NCBI GenBank assembly: GCA_002726335.1
Contig: PBSR01000127.1
Coordinates: 1 to 38,407, forward strand
Length of the DNA stretch: 38,407 nucleotides
Reading direction: 5' to 3'
Origin: Gemmatimonadaceae bacterium
GTDB lineage: Bacteria; Latescibacterota; UBA2968; UBA8231
The notes beneath the pieces were generated by a model. The model saw only the letters and a list, made by a program, of their open reading frames with translations. It had not been told where the DNA came from and made no database searches. Of this stretch, positions 1 through 8,092 are shown one piece after another. Numbering within the stretch: the first letter of the stretch is position 1; each line of letters opens with the position of its first letter. Position numbers and translations under genes: made by a program.

Positions 1-964
1 CGATGATGGTGAAGACCGAGCTGGCGCCGTCGGCCGCCGCCTGAAACAGGAAGTCGCGCACGAGCTCCTCGTCCAGATCACGGTAGTGGAAGCTGCCCAG
101 GCGCCAGCCGAAGGGTACCTGGATCTCGTCGCGCAACATGGGCGGGTTGAGCTGATGGGAGATGGAGGGATCGAAGGAGCTCAGGCCGATGTCATGGAGG
201 AAGCGCAGCTGGTCACGCTTCAGGTCTTCCACATGGGCCCGTCGGGTTCCGGTGGTGATGCCGCTGTAGTACTGTTCCCAGTACGGCAGGGCGAACTCCT
301 CGAACATGTGAGCCGGGATGAAGCTGGCGATGTCGTCCACCATGCCGGCGCCGTGCGGATTGGGGAACTCGGTCCTGTCGATAGCGGCCCGGAAACGGAA
401 GACGTCGATGATGCTGGCCGTGGTCAGCCGCAGGAATTCCTTGACCAGCTCGGGCTCGTCGAACAGGTCGGTGAAGAACCCCTCGCCCCGCAGCTCCCAC
501 GCCGTCGTGATGGGTCCCTCCACACCAAAGCTGAAGCCCACGTTTTCGTCCGGGAAGGCGCGTTTCATCTCCTCCCAGAAGTCCAGGTAGAAGGGTGTGT
601 CCCCGGACGTGGCGAAATCCACGGGCTCCTTCAGCTGAGTGATCGCCGCCTCCAGCGACTCGAAGGGATGGGTGTGGCCCACCTCGCCTCCGTCGACGAA
701 GAGCAGCTCCGATCCCAGGCAGTTGGCGTGCATGTAGCTGATGGGCGGCGTCGCCGGCGCCAGAGGCGGCAGCCAGTCCCCGAACATCTCGTACATCCGC
801 TGCCGGCCGCTACGGTAGACCTCGATACAGGCCTCAGGGCGGGTGTAGAAATCTCTCACCGGGACGCCGGACAGGGCGATGCAGGAGTTGTAGCAGCCAC
901 CGATCTGCCAGCCGAAACCCGCCTCATCGCGGGCCGTGTCGTAGTTGGGTCTGATATAGCTCAG
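1..964 (-). CDS. Uroporphyrinogen decarboxylase-like (UroD/MtaA-type) protein, C-terminus cut by window edge
   Basis: The minus frame is open from about 964 to base 1, giving roughly 321 residues, close to the 330-380 usual for the family, so only the extreme C-terminus is missing. Seen: segments typical of UroD-superfamily proteins of environmental bacteria, such as VPVRDFYTRPEACIEVYRSG near the start, then FGVEGPITTAWELRGEGFF and the later barrel strands. Members act in porphyrin synthesis or, in the MtaA/CmuA branch, in corrinoid-dependent methyl transfer; the genome context (dehydrogenase, cupin and oxygenase upstream) favours a catabolic methyl-transfer-like role over haem synthesis. That is inference. 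No ATG or GTG lies upstream of the conserved N-terminal part. A CTG at 964-962 preceded by GAGG at a 7-base gap would give MSYIRPNYD and is the best start; a TTG further upstream is possible. It is the last gene of the 3248-to-1 operon, 31 bases after the dehydrogenase. Confidence 0.75.
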   Translation of the reverse strand, partial: MSYIRPNYDTARDEAGFGWQIGGCYNSCIALSGVPVRDFYTRPEACIEVYRSGRQRMYEMFGDWLPPLAPATPPISYMHANCLGSELLFVDGGEVGHTHPFESLEAAITQLKEPVDFATSGDTPFYLDFWEEMKRAFPDENVGFSFGVEGPITTAWELRGEGFFTDLFDEPELVKEFLRLTTASIIDVFRFRAAIDRTEFPNPHGAGMVDDIASFIPAHMFEEFALPYWEQYYSGITTGTRRAHVEDLKRDQLRFLHDIGLSSFDPSISHQLNPPMLRDEIQVPFGWRLGSFHYRDLDEELVRDFLFQAAADGASSVFTII

Positions 965-995
965 GAGTCGTCCTCGATCTTTCCCACGTTGTGGC

Positions 996-1997
996 TCAGT
1001 CCCAGGGCAGTGGTACTGCAAAGTGTTCGTGCATGGCGCGCGCGGCGTTCTGTTCGGAGCCCCCGAAACGTATCCCCTCTGCCCGGGAACGGGCCAGGCA
1101 CTGCTCCTCGGTGGCTCCGGGGAGCCAGGCGGTGTCCGTACCGGGAATGGGTGCGTAGTTCTTGCGCACATCCCGCGAGTAGCGGTCGGTCTCGGCCCGG
1201 AAGAGATCCCCGTCGACGGCCTGTTCCAGATCGATGGCCAGCACCATGCCCCCGCGATCAGCCCCTGGCCAGTGAGCCTCGATGGCGTCGCCCGCGGGTC
1301 CGGTGAAGCCGGCCAACGCGCCGCCGAGGAGATTGGCGGCTGCCACCAGCCCCATGCTCTTGAAGAATGCAGAAGGCAGGTTTTCGAGCAACTCGTCGCT
1401 GCCGGCGCCGTCGTAGGTGGCCAGGATGGAGGCGCCGGCGTCGAGGACCACATCGGGTTCGTCACCGGCGGGAATGGCGAAAGAGATAGGGGGATTGCCG
1501 CCGAATCCGACAGAGCGCTTGGGGTTCGTCGCGCTGGACGTGCCCTCGGCGCGGAATCCTGCGACCGAGAATCCTACACAGCCTGCCTCCAGGCAGATGC
1601 GGGCGTAGTGACCGGCCGAGCCGTAGTGACCGATGTGGCGCACGAGGCCGATCCCCACGCCGGTGGCACGGGCTTTCTCGACGGCCATTTCCGTCGCCCT
1701 GACCATGGGCAGGTATCCGAGGGTGCCGTCACCATCGAGGACGGTCATCGCGGGCGTGTCCCGCACCACCTCGATGCTGGGATTCGGGTTGTAGGAGCCC
1801 TGCTCGAAACCCCGGGTGTATCCGTTGGCACAGCGTGACCCGTGAGAGCGCACACCGCGCAGATCGGAGTTGACCAGGAGCCGCGCGATGGTGGCCGCAT
1901 GGTCGGTATCGATTCCCGACTTCCTGAAACACTGGCCGACAAAGGCCAGGACACGATCCTCGCGCACGAGGATGAATTCTTCCGGGGGTTCGTTCAA
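996..1997 (-). CDS. Malate/L-lactate dehydrogenase family (Ldh_2) NAD(P)-dependent oxidoreductase
   Basis: About 333 residues, the normal length for the Ldh_2 family (malate, lactate, ureidoglycolate and 2,3-diketogulonate reductases), which oxidise or reduce 2-hydroxy/2-oxo acids with NAD(P) in the cytoplasm. Seen: the N-terminal helical domain ending in the family hallmark LRGVRSHGSR, then VRHIGHYGSAGHYAR with the His used in catalysis and cofactor binding, and VGFGGNPPISFAIP. The best start is TTG at 1997-1995, which overlaps the stop of the preceding cupin gene in a TTGA tetranucleotide and gives MNEPPEEFILVRED; the next in-frame option is the GTG of ILVRED. A much longer reading with an arginine-rich N-terminus runs antiparallel to nothing conserved and through the cupin gene, so I rejected it. 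Substrate cannot be told from sequence. Third gene of the operon PhyH, cupin, dehydrogenase, UroD-like. Confidence 0.85.
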   Translation of the reverse strand: MNEPPEEFILVREDRVLAFVGQCFRKSGIDTDHAATIARLLVNSDLRGVRSHGSRCANGYTRGFEQGSYNPNPSIEVVRDTPAMTVLDGDGTLGYLPMVRATEMAVEKARATGVGIGLVRHIGHYGSAGHYARICLEAGCVGFSVAGFRAEGTSSATNPKRSVGFGGNPPISFAIPAGDEPDVVLDAGASILATYDGAGSDELLENLPSAFFKSMGLVAAANLLGGALAGFTGPAGDAIEAHWPGADRGGMVLAIDLEQAVDGDLFRAETDRYSRDVRKNYAPIPGTDTAWLPGATEEQCLARSRAEGIRFGGSEQNAARAMHEHFAVPLPWD

Positions 1998-2389
1998 GGG
2001 TTGCCTAACGTCCGTTGACTGGGTCGCGATCGCGTCAGATGGCCTAGCCGTTCGTCGCCATGGCGCACGCTGCAGTACTGATGGTAAACCAGTTCGTGGT
2101 CCGCCCATAGCGTGTGCTCGACACCGGCCACACACGCTACCAGGTCGCCTGCTCCCAGATGGAACGTGTGCGGCTCCCCTCCTGGGGCCCGCAAGGTGAC
2201 CCGCGGCTGCCCCTCAACGAACCACCAGTACTCGTCGAAGTCGTGGTAATGCAGTTTCACGTCACTGTTGGCCGGCAACCGGTAGATGTGAAATGTTGCC
2301 GGGTCTACCGGTCTGAGTCGCGTCGCCAGCTCGACCGGCACTCGCTCGCCTTGCCCGGCGCGCACGACGCAGATGCCAGGGTCTGACAA
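1994..2389 (-). CDS. Small single-domain cupin protein
   Basis: About 131 residues. Seen: a cupin motif 1 of the form KLHYHDFDEYWWFVEG (His-x-His then Glu), followed by a GAGDLVACVAGVEHTLWAD stretch that fits cupin motif 2 with its His. Such proteins hold one metal ion in a beta-barrel and act as small isomerases, dioxygenases or sugar-acid binding proteins; the reaction cannot be assigned. I chose the TTG at 2389-2387 because a strong AGGAGG lies 10 bases upstream and the product begins just before the conserved VVRAGQGE segment. An ATG at 2428, which overlaps the end of the PhyH gene by 11 bases, would add 13 residues and is the alternative. The stop is shared as TTGA with the dehydrogenase start, so the two are translationally coupled. 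Confidence 0.8.
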   Translation of the reverse strand: MSDPGICVVRAGQGERVPVELATRLRPVDPATFHIYRLPANSDVKLHYHDFDEYWWFVEGQPRVTLRAPGGEPHTFHLGAGDLVACVAGVEHTLWADHELVYHQYCSVRHGDERLGHLTRSRPSQRTLGNP

Positions 2390-2417
2390 CGGACTGACGC
2401 CTCCTGGTATGTCATCC

Positions 2418-3248
2418 TTACCAGGCATCCAGCCCCAGCAGCTTCCTGCCCCGATCCGTGAGATCCGCGGGCTCGTTCTGCTCCTCCCAGCGGCGCTCAT
2501 CGCCGGGGAATGCCTTCCCCGGTGGATGCATGCGGTCCCGCCACAGCTTCACCCGTGCCTCTCGCGCTTCCTCGTTGTCCCAGTGTGCCGGCGACATGCT
2601 GATGTACTGGGCCAGACGTGGTTTGTCGGATGTGTTCGGCGAATTCCCATGTGCCAGCAACCTGTGCCAGATCAGCAGATCTCCTGCCTTGCCGGCGATC
2701 TTCTTCACCTGCAGGTCCGTCAGGTCCGGGTGTCTCGGATCGCGATCCGCCGGCTGGTTTCGCACCCAGTCTTCAAAGGCGCGGTGAAACCCGGGCACGC
2801 ATTGGAAGGTTCCCTGTTTCTCGGCAGTGTCCTCCAGGTAGAGCACGCCCTGTACTCCGAAAGGAATCGGACGCTTCGTCGAATCCAGATCCCAATGGAC
2901 CATGCCGTCGTGATTCCACTCGGGTTTGTCCGCACGGTTGGGCGGTTTGCAGTTGGCGCGATCCATGCTGACCCACAGATCCTCGCGCTCCCAGATCTCG
3001 GTGAAGGCCTGGTGGATCCGCGGATGCTGCCGATTGTTCCACAGACCCTGCGTCTGATACATCTCGACCATGCCACCTTTGCGCATCGGCTCCTGGTACC
3101 AGTCGTCCGGGTCGCCGCGGTCCATACCCAGGAAAGCCCACACTTCGTCGATGACGGCCTCCAGGTTCTCCTTCGGCACGGCATCGGGAATGACGACGTA
3201 GCCGTTGTCGTTCCAGAAGGCCAGGTCGTCGTCGGTCAGAATCGCCAC
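2418..3248 (-). CDS. Phytanoyl-CoA dioxygenase (PhyH) family Fe(II)/2-oxoglutarate oxygenase
   Basis: 276 residues, the usual PhyH length. Seen: N-terminal FWNDNGYVVIPDAVP, the iron-binding His-x-Asp as H118-W-D120 in GMVHWDLD, the distal histidine H200 in WHRLLAHGN and the 2-oxoglutarate-binding arginine R211 in KPRLAQY. These complete the 2-His-1-carboxylate facial triad, so the enzyme should be active. Family members hydroxylate small organic molecules or acyl-CoAs using O2 and 2-oxoglutarate; the substrate is unknown. The start is GTG at 3248-3246, preceded by AGGAGAGAG at good spacing. It is the first gene of a four-gene minus-strand operon and is divergent from the phosphoesterase at 3384, with a 135-base shared promoter region. 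Confidence 0.88.
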   Translation of the reverse strand: MAILTDDDLAFWNDNGYVVIPDAVPKENLEAVIDEVWAFLGMDRGDPDDWYQEPMRKGGMVEMYQTQGLWNNRQHPRIHQAFTEIWEREDLWVSMDRANCKPPNRADKPEWNHDGMVHWDLDSTKRPIPFGVQGVLYLEDTAEKQGTFQCVPGFHRAFEDWVRNQPADRDPRHPDLTDLQVKKIAGKAGDLLIWHRLLAHGNSPNTSDKPRLAQYISMSPAHWDNEEAREARVKLWRDRMHPPGKAFPGDERRWEEQNEPADLTDRGRKLLGLDAW

Positions 3249-3293
3249 GTACTCTCTCCTGTTGGTCCTTGGTCGATGCGCGTGAAGATAACC

Positions 3294-3324
3294 TGATCAT
3301 GTGTGATCTGCTTGACCATGATCA
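3294..3324. promoter_or_regulatory. 8-base inverted repeat in the divergent promoter region
   Basis: TGATCATG and CATGATCA form a perfect dyad separated by 15 bases, centred between the start of the PhyH operon (minus) and the phosphoesterase gene (plus). The spacing of about two helical turns between half-site centres is that of a dimeric regulator site. No regulator gene lies next to it, and no clear -35/-10 pair could be fixed with confidence. It may be fortuitous. Confidence 0.3.
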
Positions 3325-3383
3325 CCATGTCTGCTTGCATACAGAAAGGCCGTCCCCCCAATTACATCGTTTGAGGAGAACCG

Positions 3384-4748
3384 ATGCGCACCGTGCTGAG
3401 CATGTTGATCGTGGTGTTGCTGGCGCTGCTGCCGGGATCGGCGACCGCTGAACTGCCTGGCGTACGGACGATTCTGGATCTGGATCGAGAGTCCGTCCTG
3501 CATTTCGCCATCATGAGCGATCACAAGGGTGAATCTCCTCTCAGCAGTGTCGAGTTCGCGCGATTGGCGGCCTGGGTGAAGCAAGGAGAGGCGGCCTTCG
3601 TCGTCGGCCTGGGTGACCACGTGAAGATCAACTGGGAGAACTCCTTCATCCCCTGGATCCAGGGTGATCGCTGGTGGCGGCAGCACGCCTACCTGAACGT
3701 CGCCGATGGGGAGAACGAGTACTTCAGCCCCACTCATCGCCAGTCCGATTATGGGGGTGGAGCGCCCCTTCTCGATCTGGTCAACCTCGAGGCACACGCA
3801 ACGATTGAACGGCCGAACCCCTCCGAGTACTACGCTCGGATCAACGTCGGCGACTACGCGGTACATCTCATTCAGATGCACTACTCGGATCAGCCCGCCG
3901 ATTCCATCCTCGCCTTCCCCGAACAGAGTCGCGCCTGGTTGATGCAGACCCTGGAGGGGATCGACAAGGGCGAAGAAGATCTGATACTTGTGGGCGCCCA
4001 CTCCCGCCACGGATCGTGGGACCTGGTCCTGTCACCGGAGCGCCGCAACGCCCTGCTGAGCAAGGCAGATCTCGTGCTGTCGGCGACGACGCACAACTTC
4101 CGCGCCTGGGTCCCCGACGGTTTCTCTGGCACGCCTGCCGTATGCGTCAACACCGGCGCCGTGAACTTCCCCGGCTACATGACCCCCAACGGCTATGTCG
4201 AGATCCACGTGCTGTCCGACGGCGCCATCGTCGGGCAGTATATCGACCTGACACAGACATCGCGGCAGTTGCAGCGCGGCCGGTTCGCCTGGATCAAGCC
4301 GCGGGATGGAACCATGCGCCAGGTGGACCTGCGCCCGGAACAGGTGCTGGCTGTGCTCGCCGATTCGGTGGGCGTGGCTGAGTTGCAACCGGCGCTGAGC
4401 AGCCTGTTGCAGGAGCTCACGGGTGCCGATCTGGCCCAGGTGCGGGTCCGCAACGGACTGCCCGCCGGGCCGGTGACCTTGGAGGACGCCTGGCGCGTGT
4501 TCGACAAGAACCGCAACCTGCGGGTTGTGCGGGTGCCTGAGGATCGAGTCGACGCTGTGGCTGAGCGGCTCGAGCTGGATCCCGTGAACATTGACGGTGC
4601 CTACGCTCGCGTCGCCGTCGATCAGCCGGCAACGGCGGGACTCATCGCCTCTGCCGGAATCACCTACGAGACCCTCGAACCCCAGGCCATCGATCAGCCG
4701 GGACTTCGCGAAGTCGATCTGGTCAGGGAGTGGCTGCGTCGGCGATGA
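3384..4748 (+). CDS. Exported calcineurin-like phosphoesterase-family protein with degenerate metal motifs
   Basis: 454 residues. A clear signal peptide covers residues 1-22 (MRTV, a hydrophobic run LSMLIVVLLALLPG, then SATA before E23), so the protein is exported. The body follows the order of metallophosphoesterase motifs but in altered form: SDH at 45-47 where DxH is expected, GLGDHV at 75-80 matching GDxxD, DGENEY at 108-113 where GNHE is expected, then GAHSRHG and SATTHNF near the expected GH and GHxH positions. Some ligands look substituted, so activity is uncertain. The C-terminal 130 residues, beginning near QVDLRPEQVLAVLADSVG, may be a separate lobe resembling the C-terminal domain of 5'-nucleotidases. 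The start is firm: GAGGAGA stands 4 bases upstream of the ATG. It is followed by the Gfo/Idh/MocA gene after a 95-base gap. Confidence 0.65.
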   Translation: MRTVLSMLIVVLLALLPGSATAELPGVRTILDLDRESVLHFAIMSDHKGESPLSSVEFARLAAWVKQGEAAFVVGLGDHVKINWENSFIPWIQGDRWWRQHAYLNVADGENEYFSPTHRQSDYGGGAPLLDLVNLEAHATIERPNPSEYYARINVGDYAVHLIQMHYSDQPADSILAFPEQSRAWLMQTLEGIDKGEEDLILVGAHSRHGSWDLVLSPERRNALLSKADLVLSATTHNFRAWVPDGFSGTPAVCVNTGAVNFPGYMTPNGYVEIHVLSDGAIVGQYIDLTQTSRQLQRGRFAWIKPRDGTMRQVDLRPEQVLAVLADSVGVAELQPALSSLLQELTGADLAQVRVRNGLPAGPVTLEDAWRVFDKNRNLRVVRVPEDRVDAVAERLELDPVNIDGAYARVAVDQPATAGLIASAGITYETLEPQAIDQPGLREVDLVREWLRRR

Positions 4749-4843
4749 TCTGAGGCCGAGAACCAGGCCCGGATCTACCCAGCCGTGAAGTTCAGTGCCA
4801 TTGTTGGTGGCCCCGCGTTGTGGTTGGTGCCATATTCCTCACC

Positions 4844-5884
4844 ATGACCAGAGTCCGACTCGCCCTCGTGGGTTGTGGTGGCATGTCAAAGTCACACCTG
4901 CGCCGGTTCCACGCCCTGTCCGAACACCTCGATCTGGTGGCCGCCGTCGACGTCGACTCGGACAGAGCCCGGGCCGTGGCCGACGCCATGGCGGAGCACG
5001 ATGTCACCGTACGCGTGGCCACCGACTATCGCGACATCATCGGCGATGTCGACGCCGCCTTGCTGGTTCTCCCCCACCATCTGCACCATCCGGTGGCCCT
5101 GGAATTTCTGGGTGTCGGCAAGCATGTCCTGGTGGAGAAACCCATGGCCATCGGCGAGGCGGCATGTCTCGAGTTGATCGATGCGGCCAACACGGCCGAC
5201 GTAGTCCTCATGACAGCATACTGCATGCGCTTTCATCCTCTTGTGACTGGGATGAAGGAGCTCATCGACAGTGGCGCCTGCGGCGACATCTTTCAGGTCT
5301 CCATCTGGACCGAACAACTCACCCGGTACGACGAAGGGCACTGGGGTCTGAAGCAGGCCACCCTCGGCGGCGGACAGCTCTTCAGCCATGGCTGCCACTA
5401 CATAGATATCCTGCTCTGGTACATGGGCCGCCCCGTGCGCGGCACCCACCTGGGCACGAACACGGGCACGCCCTGGATGGAACGGGAAGGCACGAGCAAC
5501 GTCAGCCTCGAATTCGAAGGCGGGCGCCTGGGGTACCACTTCGGCACCTGGGGAGCGCGTGGAACACGCATGGGTTACGCCTTCCATGCCCACGGCACCG
5601 AAGGGTTGATCGAAGCCGACATCAAGGCCGGTGAGCTCCGCATTCTGCGCGGGCAGGACACTGAGATCGTGTCACAACATGAATCCGGTAAGCATACAGA
5701 AGAGGAGATGGCCCATTTCCTCCACTGCATCCGCACCGGCGCCCGGCCTCTCACCGACGGTCCGGGCAGCCTGCAGGGCCTGCGGGTCATCTGGCGACTC
5801 TACGAGGCCGAAGAACAGGGCGGTATCGCCGACCTGCGGGGTCTGGGACTGGATCAGGTCAACGAAGCGGGGCAACTGATATGA
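4844..5884 (+). CDS. Gfo/Idh/MocA family NAD(P)-dependent oxidoreductase
   Basis: 346 residues. Seen: the Rossmann nucleotide-binding motif VGCGGMSKSH at 9-18, the family signature HVLVEKPMAIG with EKP at 98-100, and the substrate-site segment GGGQLFSHGCHYIDILLW with its conserved Asp and His. These enzymes oxidise or reduce sugars, inositols and related polyols using NAD(P). I chose the ATG at 4844 because the protein then starts MTRVRLALVG, as in homologues; a GTG at 4820 would add eight unlike residues. The stop overlaps the ATG of the next gene in ATGA, indicating coupled expression with the ceramidase-like protein and then the PhyH oxygenase. Confidence 0.88.
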   Translation: MTRVRLALVGCGGMSKSHLRRFHALSEHLDLVAAVDVDSDRARAVADAMAEHDVTVRVATDYRDIIGDVDAALLVLPHHLHHPVALEFLGVGKHVLVEKPMAIGEAACLELIDAANTADVVLMTAYCMRFHPLVTGMKELIDSGACGDIFQVSIWTEQLTRYDEGHWGLKQATLGGGQLFSHGCHYIDILLWYMGRPVRGTHLGTNTGTPWMEREGTSNVSLEFEGGRLGYHFGTWGARGTRMGYAFHAHGTEGLIEADIKAGELRILRGQDTEIVSQHESGKHTEEEMAHFLHCIRTGARPLTDGPGSLQGLRVIWRLYEAEEQGGIADLRGLGLDQVNEAGQLI

Positions 5885-7155
5885 GAATCGGCATCGCGCG
5901 AACCGACATCACTCCCACCGGCCCGGTCTGGCTCACCGGGTACGGCGATCGCGATCGCCGGTCGGAAGGTGTGTACGCACCTCTGCATGCCGGTGCCATC
6001 TATCTCGAGGGGGATTCGGATGCCGCCCTCATTCTCACGGCCGACGTCATCGGGTATTCCCCCCCGGTGGATGCCACGATGCGCCAGGCTGTGTCGGACG
6101 TGACGGGACTGCTGCCACGGCAGGTGGTGCTGACGGCGACACATACCCACTGCGCGCCATTCTTCTCACCCTGGGTCATGCCGGGCGAGATCGAACCCGC
6201 CTACGCCGACTTCCTGCAGAGGAAACTGCGTGACGTCGCCCTCGCTGCCATCCATGGCGCCGGACCGGGGCGCCTCGAGTTCTCTCGCGCGACATCGGCT
6301 GTCGGTGTCAACCGCCGTCTGCCCGATGGTGCGGGCAGTGTCACCATGGCGCCCAACCCCGACGGTTCCATCGACCGCGATCTGGATACCCTGTGGCTGC
6401 GGGGTGGCGGCGGGGACCTTCTGGGCACTCTCACCATCTACGGCTGCCACCCTACCAGCCTCAGTGGCTATCTGATCGGCCCCGACTACCCGGGCTTCCT
6501 CTGCCGTCATGTGGAAGCCGACACCGGTGCGCCGGCGCTCTTCGCCACCGGTTGTGCGGGTGATGTACGGCCCTGGTACCCCAGGCAGGGCGCTGAAGGT
6601 TTCCTGCGGCCGAGCCTGGAAGAGCTGGACGCCGCCGGGGCCGGCATGGCGCGCGAGGTCCTGTCGAATCGCATCTCCGCCAGCGATGTCGACGGTGATG
6701 GACTGCGCATCGACCACATGATCCACCCCCTGCCCTATATCGACCTGCCGACACGGGACGACCTGCTGGCCGAAGGAGACAGCGACGACCCGCTGGTCCG
6801 TGAATGGTCGGCTGCCATGCTCCAGCGCTTCGATGCCGGCGGACTCGCTTCGGCCTGCCCACACGAGATCCAGCTGTTGCAGCTGAATCGGGGGTTCCGC
6901 ATGGTCTTTCTCGGGGGTGAGATCCTCTCCGAGATCGGCCTGCACCTCAAGCGGGAGCTGGCGCCGGCGACGACGGTCACCGTGGCCTATGCCAACGGAC
7001 TCATCGCCTACGTGCCGAGCCGCAACGCCTGGCCCCTGGGTGGCTACGAAGTGCACGACTCCCACCGCTACTTCCTGCGCCCCGCCGCCTTCACCGACGA
7101 TTGCGAGGCCCGCATCGTCGAGACCACCGGGCGGCTCGTAGAGCGACTCGCTTAG
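5881..7155 (+). CDS. Neutral/alkaline ceramidase N-terminal domain-like protein
   Basis: 424 residues. Seen: a start typical of the family (GIARTDITPTGPVWLTGYGDR), the zinc-site segment TATHTHCAP with H88 and H90, a second His in IYGCHPTSLSG, and GCAGDVRPWYPR. These match the catalytic half of neutral ceramidases (hydrolysis of the N-acyl bond of ceramide). Many short bacterial homologues of about 420-460 residues lack the C-terminal domain, have no signal peptide and are of unproven substrate; this is one of them. No signal peptide is visible, so it probably acts in the cytoplasm. It is coupled to the upstream Gfo gene by ATGA and precedes the PhyH gene by 22 bases, so it probably works on the same compound; hydrolysis of another amide or ester is as likely as ceramide. 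Confidence 0.8.
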   Translation: MRIGIARTDITPTGPVWLTGYGDRDRRSEGVYAPLHAGAIYLEGDSDAALILTADVIGYSPPVDATMRQAVSDVTGLLPRQVVLTATHTHCAPFFSPWVMPGEIEPAYADFLQRKLRDVALAAIHGAGPGRLEFSRATSAVGVNRRLPDGAGSVTMAPNPDGSIDRDLDTLWLRGGGGDLLGTLTIYGCHPTSLSGYLIGPDYPGFLCRHVEADTGAPALFATGCAGDVRPWYPRQGAEGFLRPSLEELDAAGAGMAREVLSNRISASDVDGDGLRIDHMIHPLPYIDLPTRDDLLAEGDSDDPLVREWSAAMLQRFDAGGLASACPHEIQLLQLNRGFRMVFLGGEILSEIGLHLKRELAPATTVTVAYANGLIAYVPSRNAWPLGGYEVHDSHRYFLRPAAFTDDCEARIVETTGRLVERLA

Positions 7156-7177
7156 GGGGCTCTGCAAGGAGACCGTG

Positions 7178-8089
7178 ATGAACTTCGACCGTGAGGCCTG
7201 GACCTTCGACTGCGAGCCGACTCTGACCGACTCGCAGGTTCTCGAGTTCTGCCGTGAGGGGTATCTGATGCTGCCCGGTGTCGTCCCTGACGAGATCAAT
7301 GAGAAGACGTGCGCCTATCTGGAAGGTCGACTCGCGGCAAATCCCTGCTGGCTGCCGGCTGGCTGGACGGAGCAGGAGATCGATCGCGTCCGGGCGAGCC
7401 ACGAACCGAGCGCCCTCTACCTGGAGGACTGGTTCATCGAGCACGTCCTGCTCAACCCGCAACTCACCGGCATCATGCGCTCCCTGCTCGGGGCCGGGGT
7501 GGGCCTGCCGGTGCTCGCCAGCCATCACGCCTCCGAATGCCCACAGGAGGCGCAGGGCTGGCATCACGACGCCGACCACGTCTTCGGCCCGGAGCTGGAG
7601 TTCGCCGAGGTCTTCTACTTCCCCCAGGACACGCCCGACGAGCTTGGCCCCACCGAGATCGCCCCCGGCACGCACATGGGCCACCACAGCCGCGACATCG
7701 ACGAGAGTGGCGTCCTGGCGTCGGGGCCGGCCGGCACCCTCGGCATCCACCATCAGAGCATCCTGCACCGGCGTGGCGCCGCCACTGCCACGGGCACGCG
7801 CCACATGCTCAAGTACAACTACTGGCGTACGAGCCGCCCGGTGAAGGACTGGGTGGACGAGCCCGATTTCGACCCGGCCACCGCCTTTTACGGCGGCCAC
7901 AACACGGCTCGGTTCGCGGCTCACATGTTCTGGTGGCTCTGCGGCAAGGGGGACAACTTCCGTATCATCGGCGGTCAGGGCTGGCCCTGGCGTTCGGCTC
8001 AGCAGGTGGGCCCTTCCTACGGCTACGGCCGCACCGAGGGGTACCTGCCGGACTGGCGCCGCGACAACCCCGATGGGTACTCCCGCTGA
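7178..8089 (+). CDS. Phytanoyl-CoA dioxygenase (PhyH) family oxygenase
   Basis: 303 residues from ATG 7178, chosen because AAGGAG ends 6 bases before it; the overlapping GTG at 7175 is only 3 bases from it. Seen: the N-terminal LEFCREGYLMLPGVVP, the iron motif GWHHDADHVFG (H129-x-D131), and the second half HHQSILHRRGAATATGTRHM carrying the distal His (H197) and Arg (R208). The facial triad is therefore complete. The C-terminal 85 residues (tryptophan-rich GGQGWPWRS region) extend beyond the minimal oxygenase fold and are typical of longer environmental PhyH proteins. Last gene of the Gfo, ceramidase-like, PhyH run. Substrate unknown. Confidence 0.87.
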   Translation: MNFDREAWTFDCEPTLTDSQVLEFCREGYLMLPGVVPDEINEKTCAYLEGRLAANPCWLPAGWTEQEIDRVRASHEPSALYLEDWFIEHVLLNPQLTGIMRSLLGAGVGLPVLASHHASECPQEAQGWHHDADHVFGPELEFAEVFYFPQDTPDELGPTEIAPGTHMGHHSRDIDESGVLASGPAGTLGIHHQSILHRRGAATATGTRHMLKYNYWRTSRPVKDWVDEPDFDPATAFYGGHNTARFAAHMFWWLCGKGDNFRIIGGQGWPWRSAQQVGPSYGYGRTEGYLPDWRRDNPDGYSR

Positions 8090-8092
8090 TCC

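Noticed and set aside
86..1306. A 406-codon plus-strand open frame
   Set aside because: Antisense of the UroD-like and Ldh_2 genes, both of which show family motifs on the minus strand.
2373..3296. A 307-codon plus-strand open frame
   Set aside because: Antisense of the PhyH gene, which carries a complete iron site.
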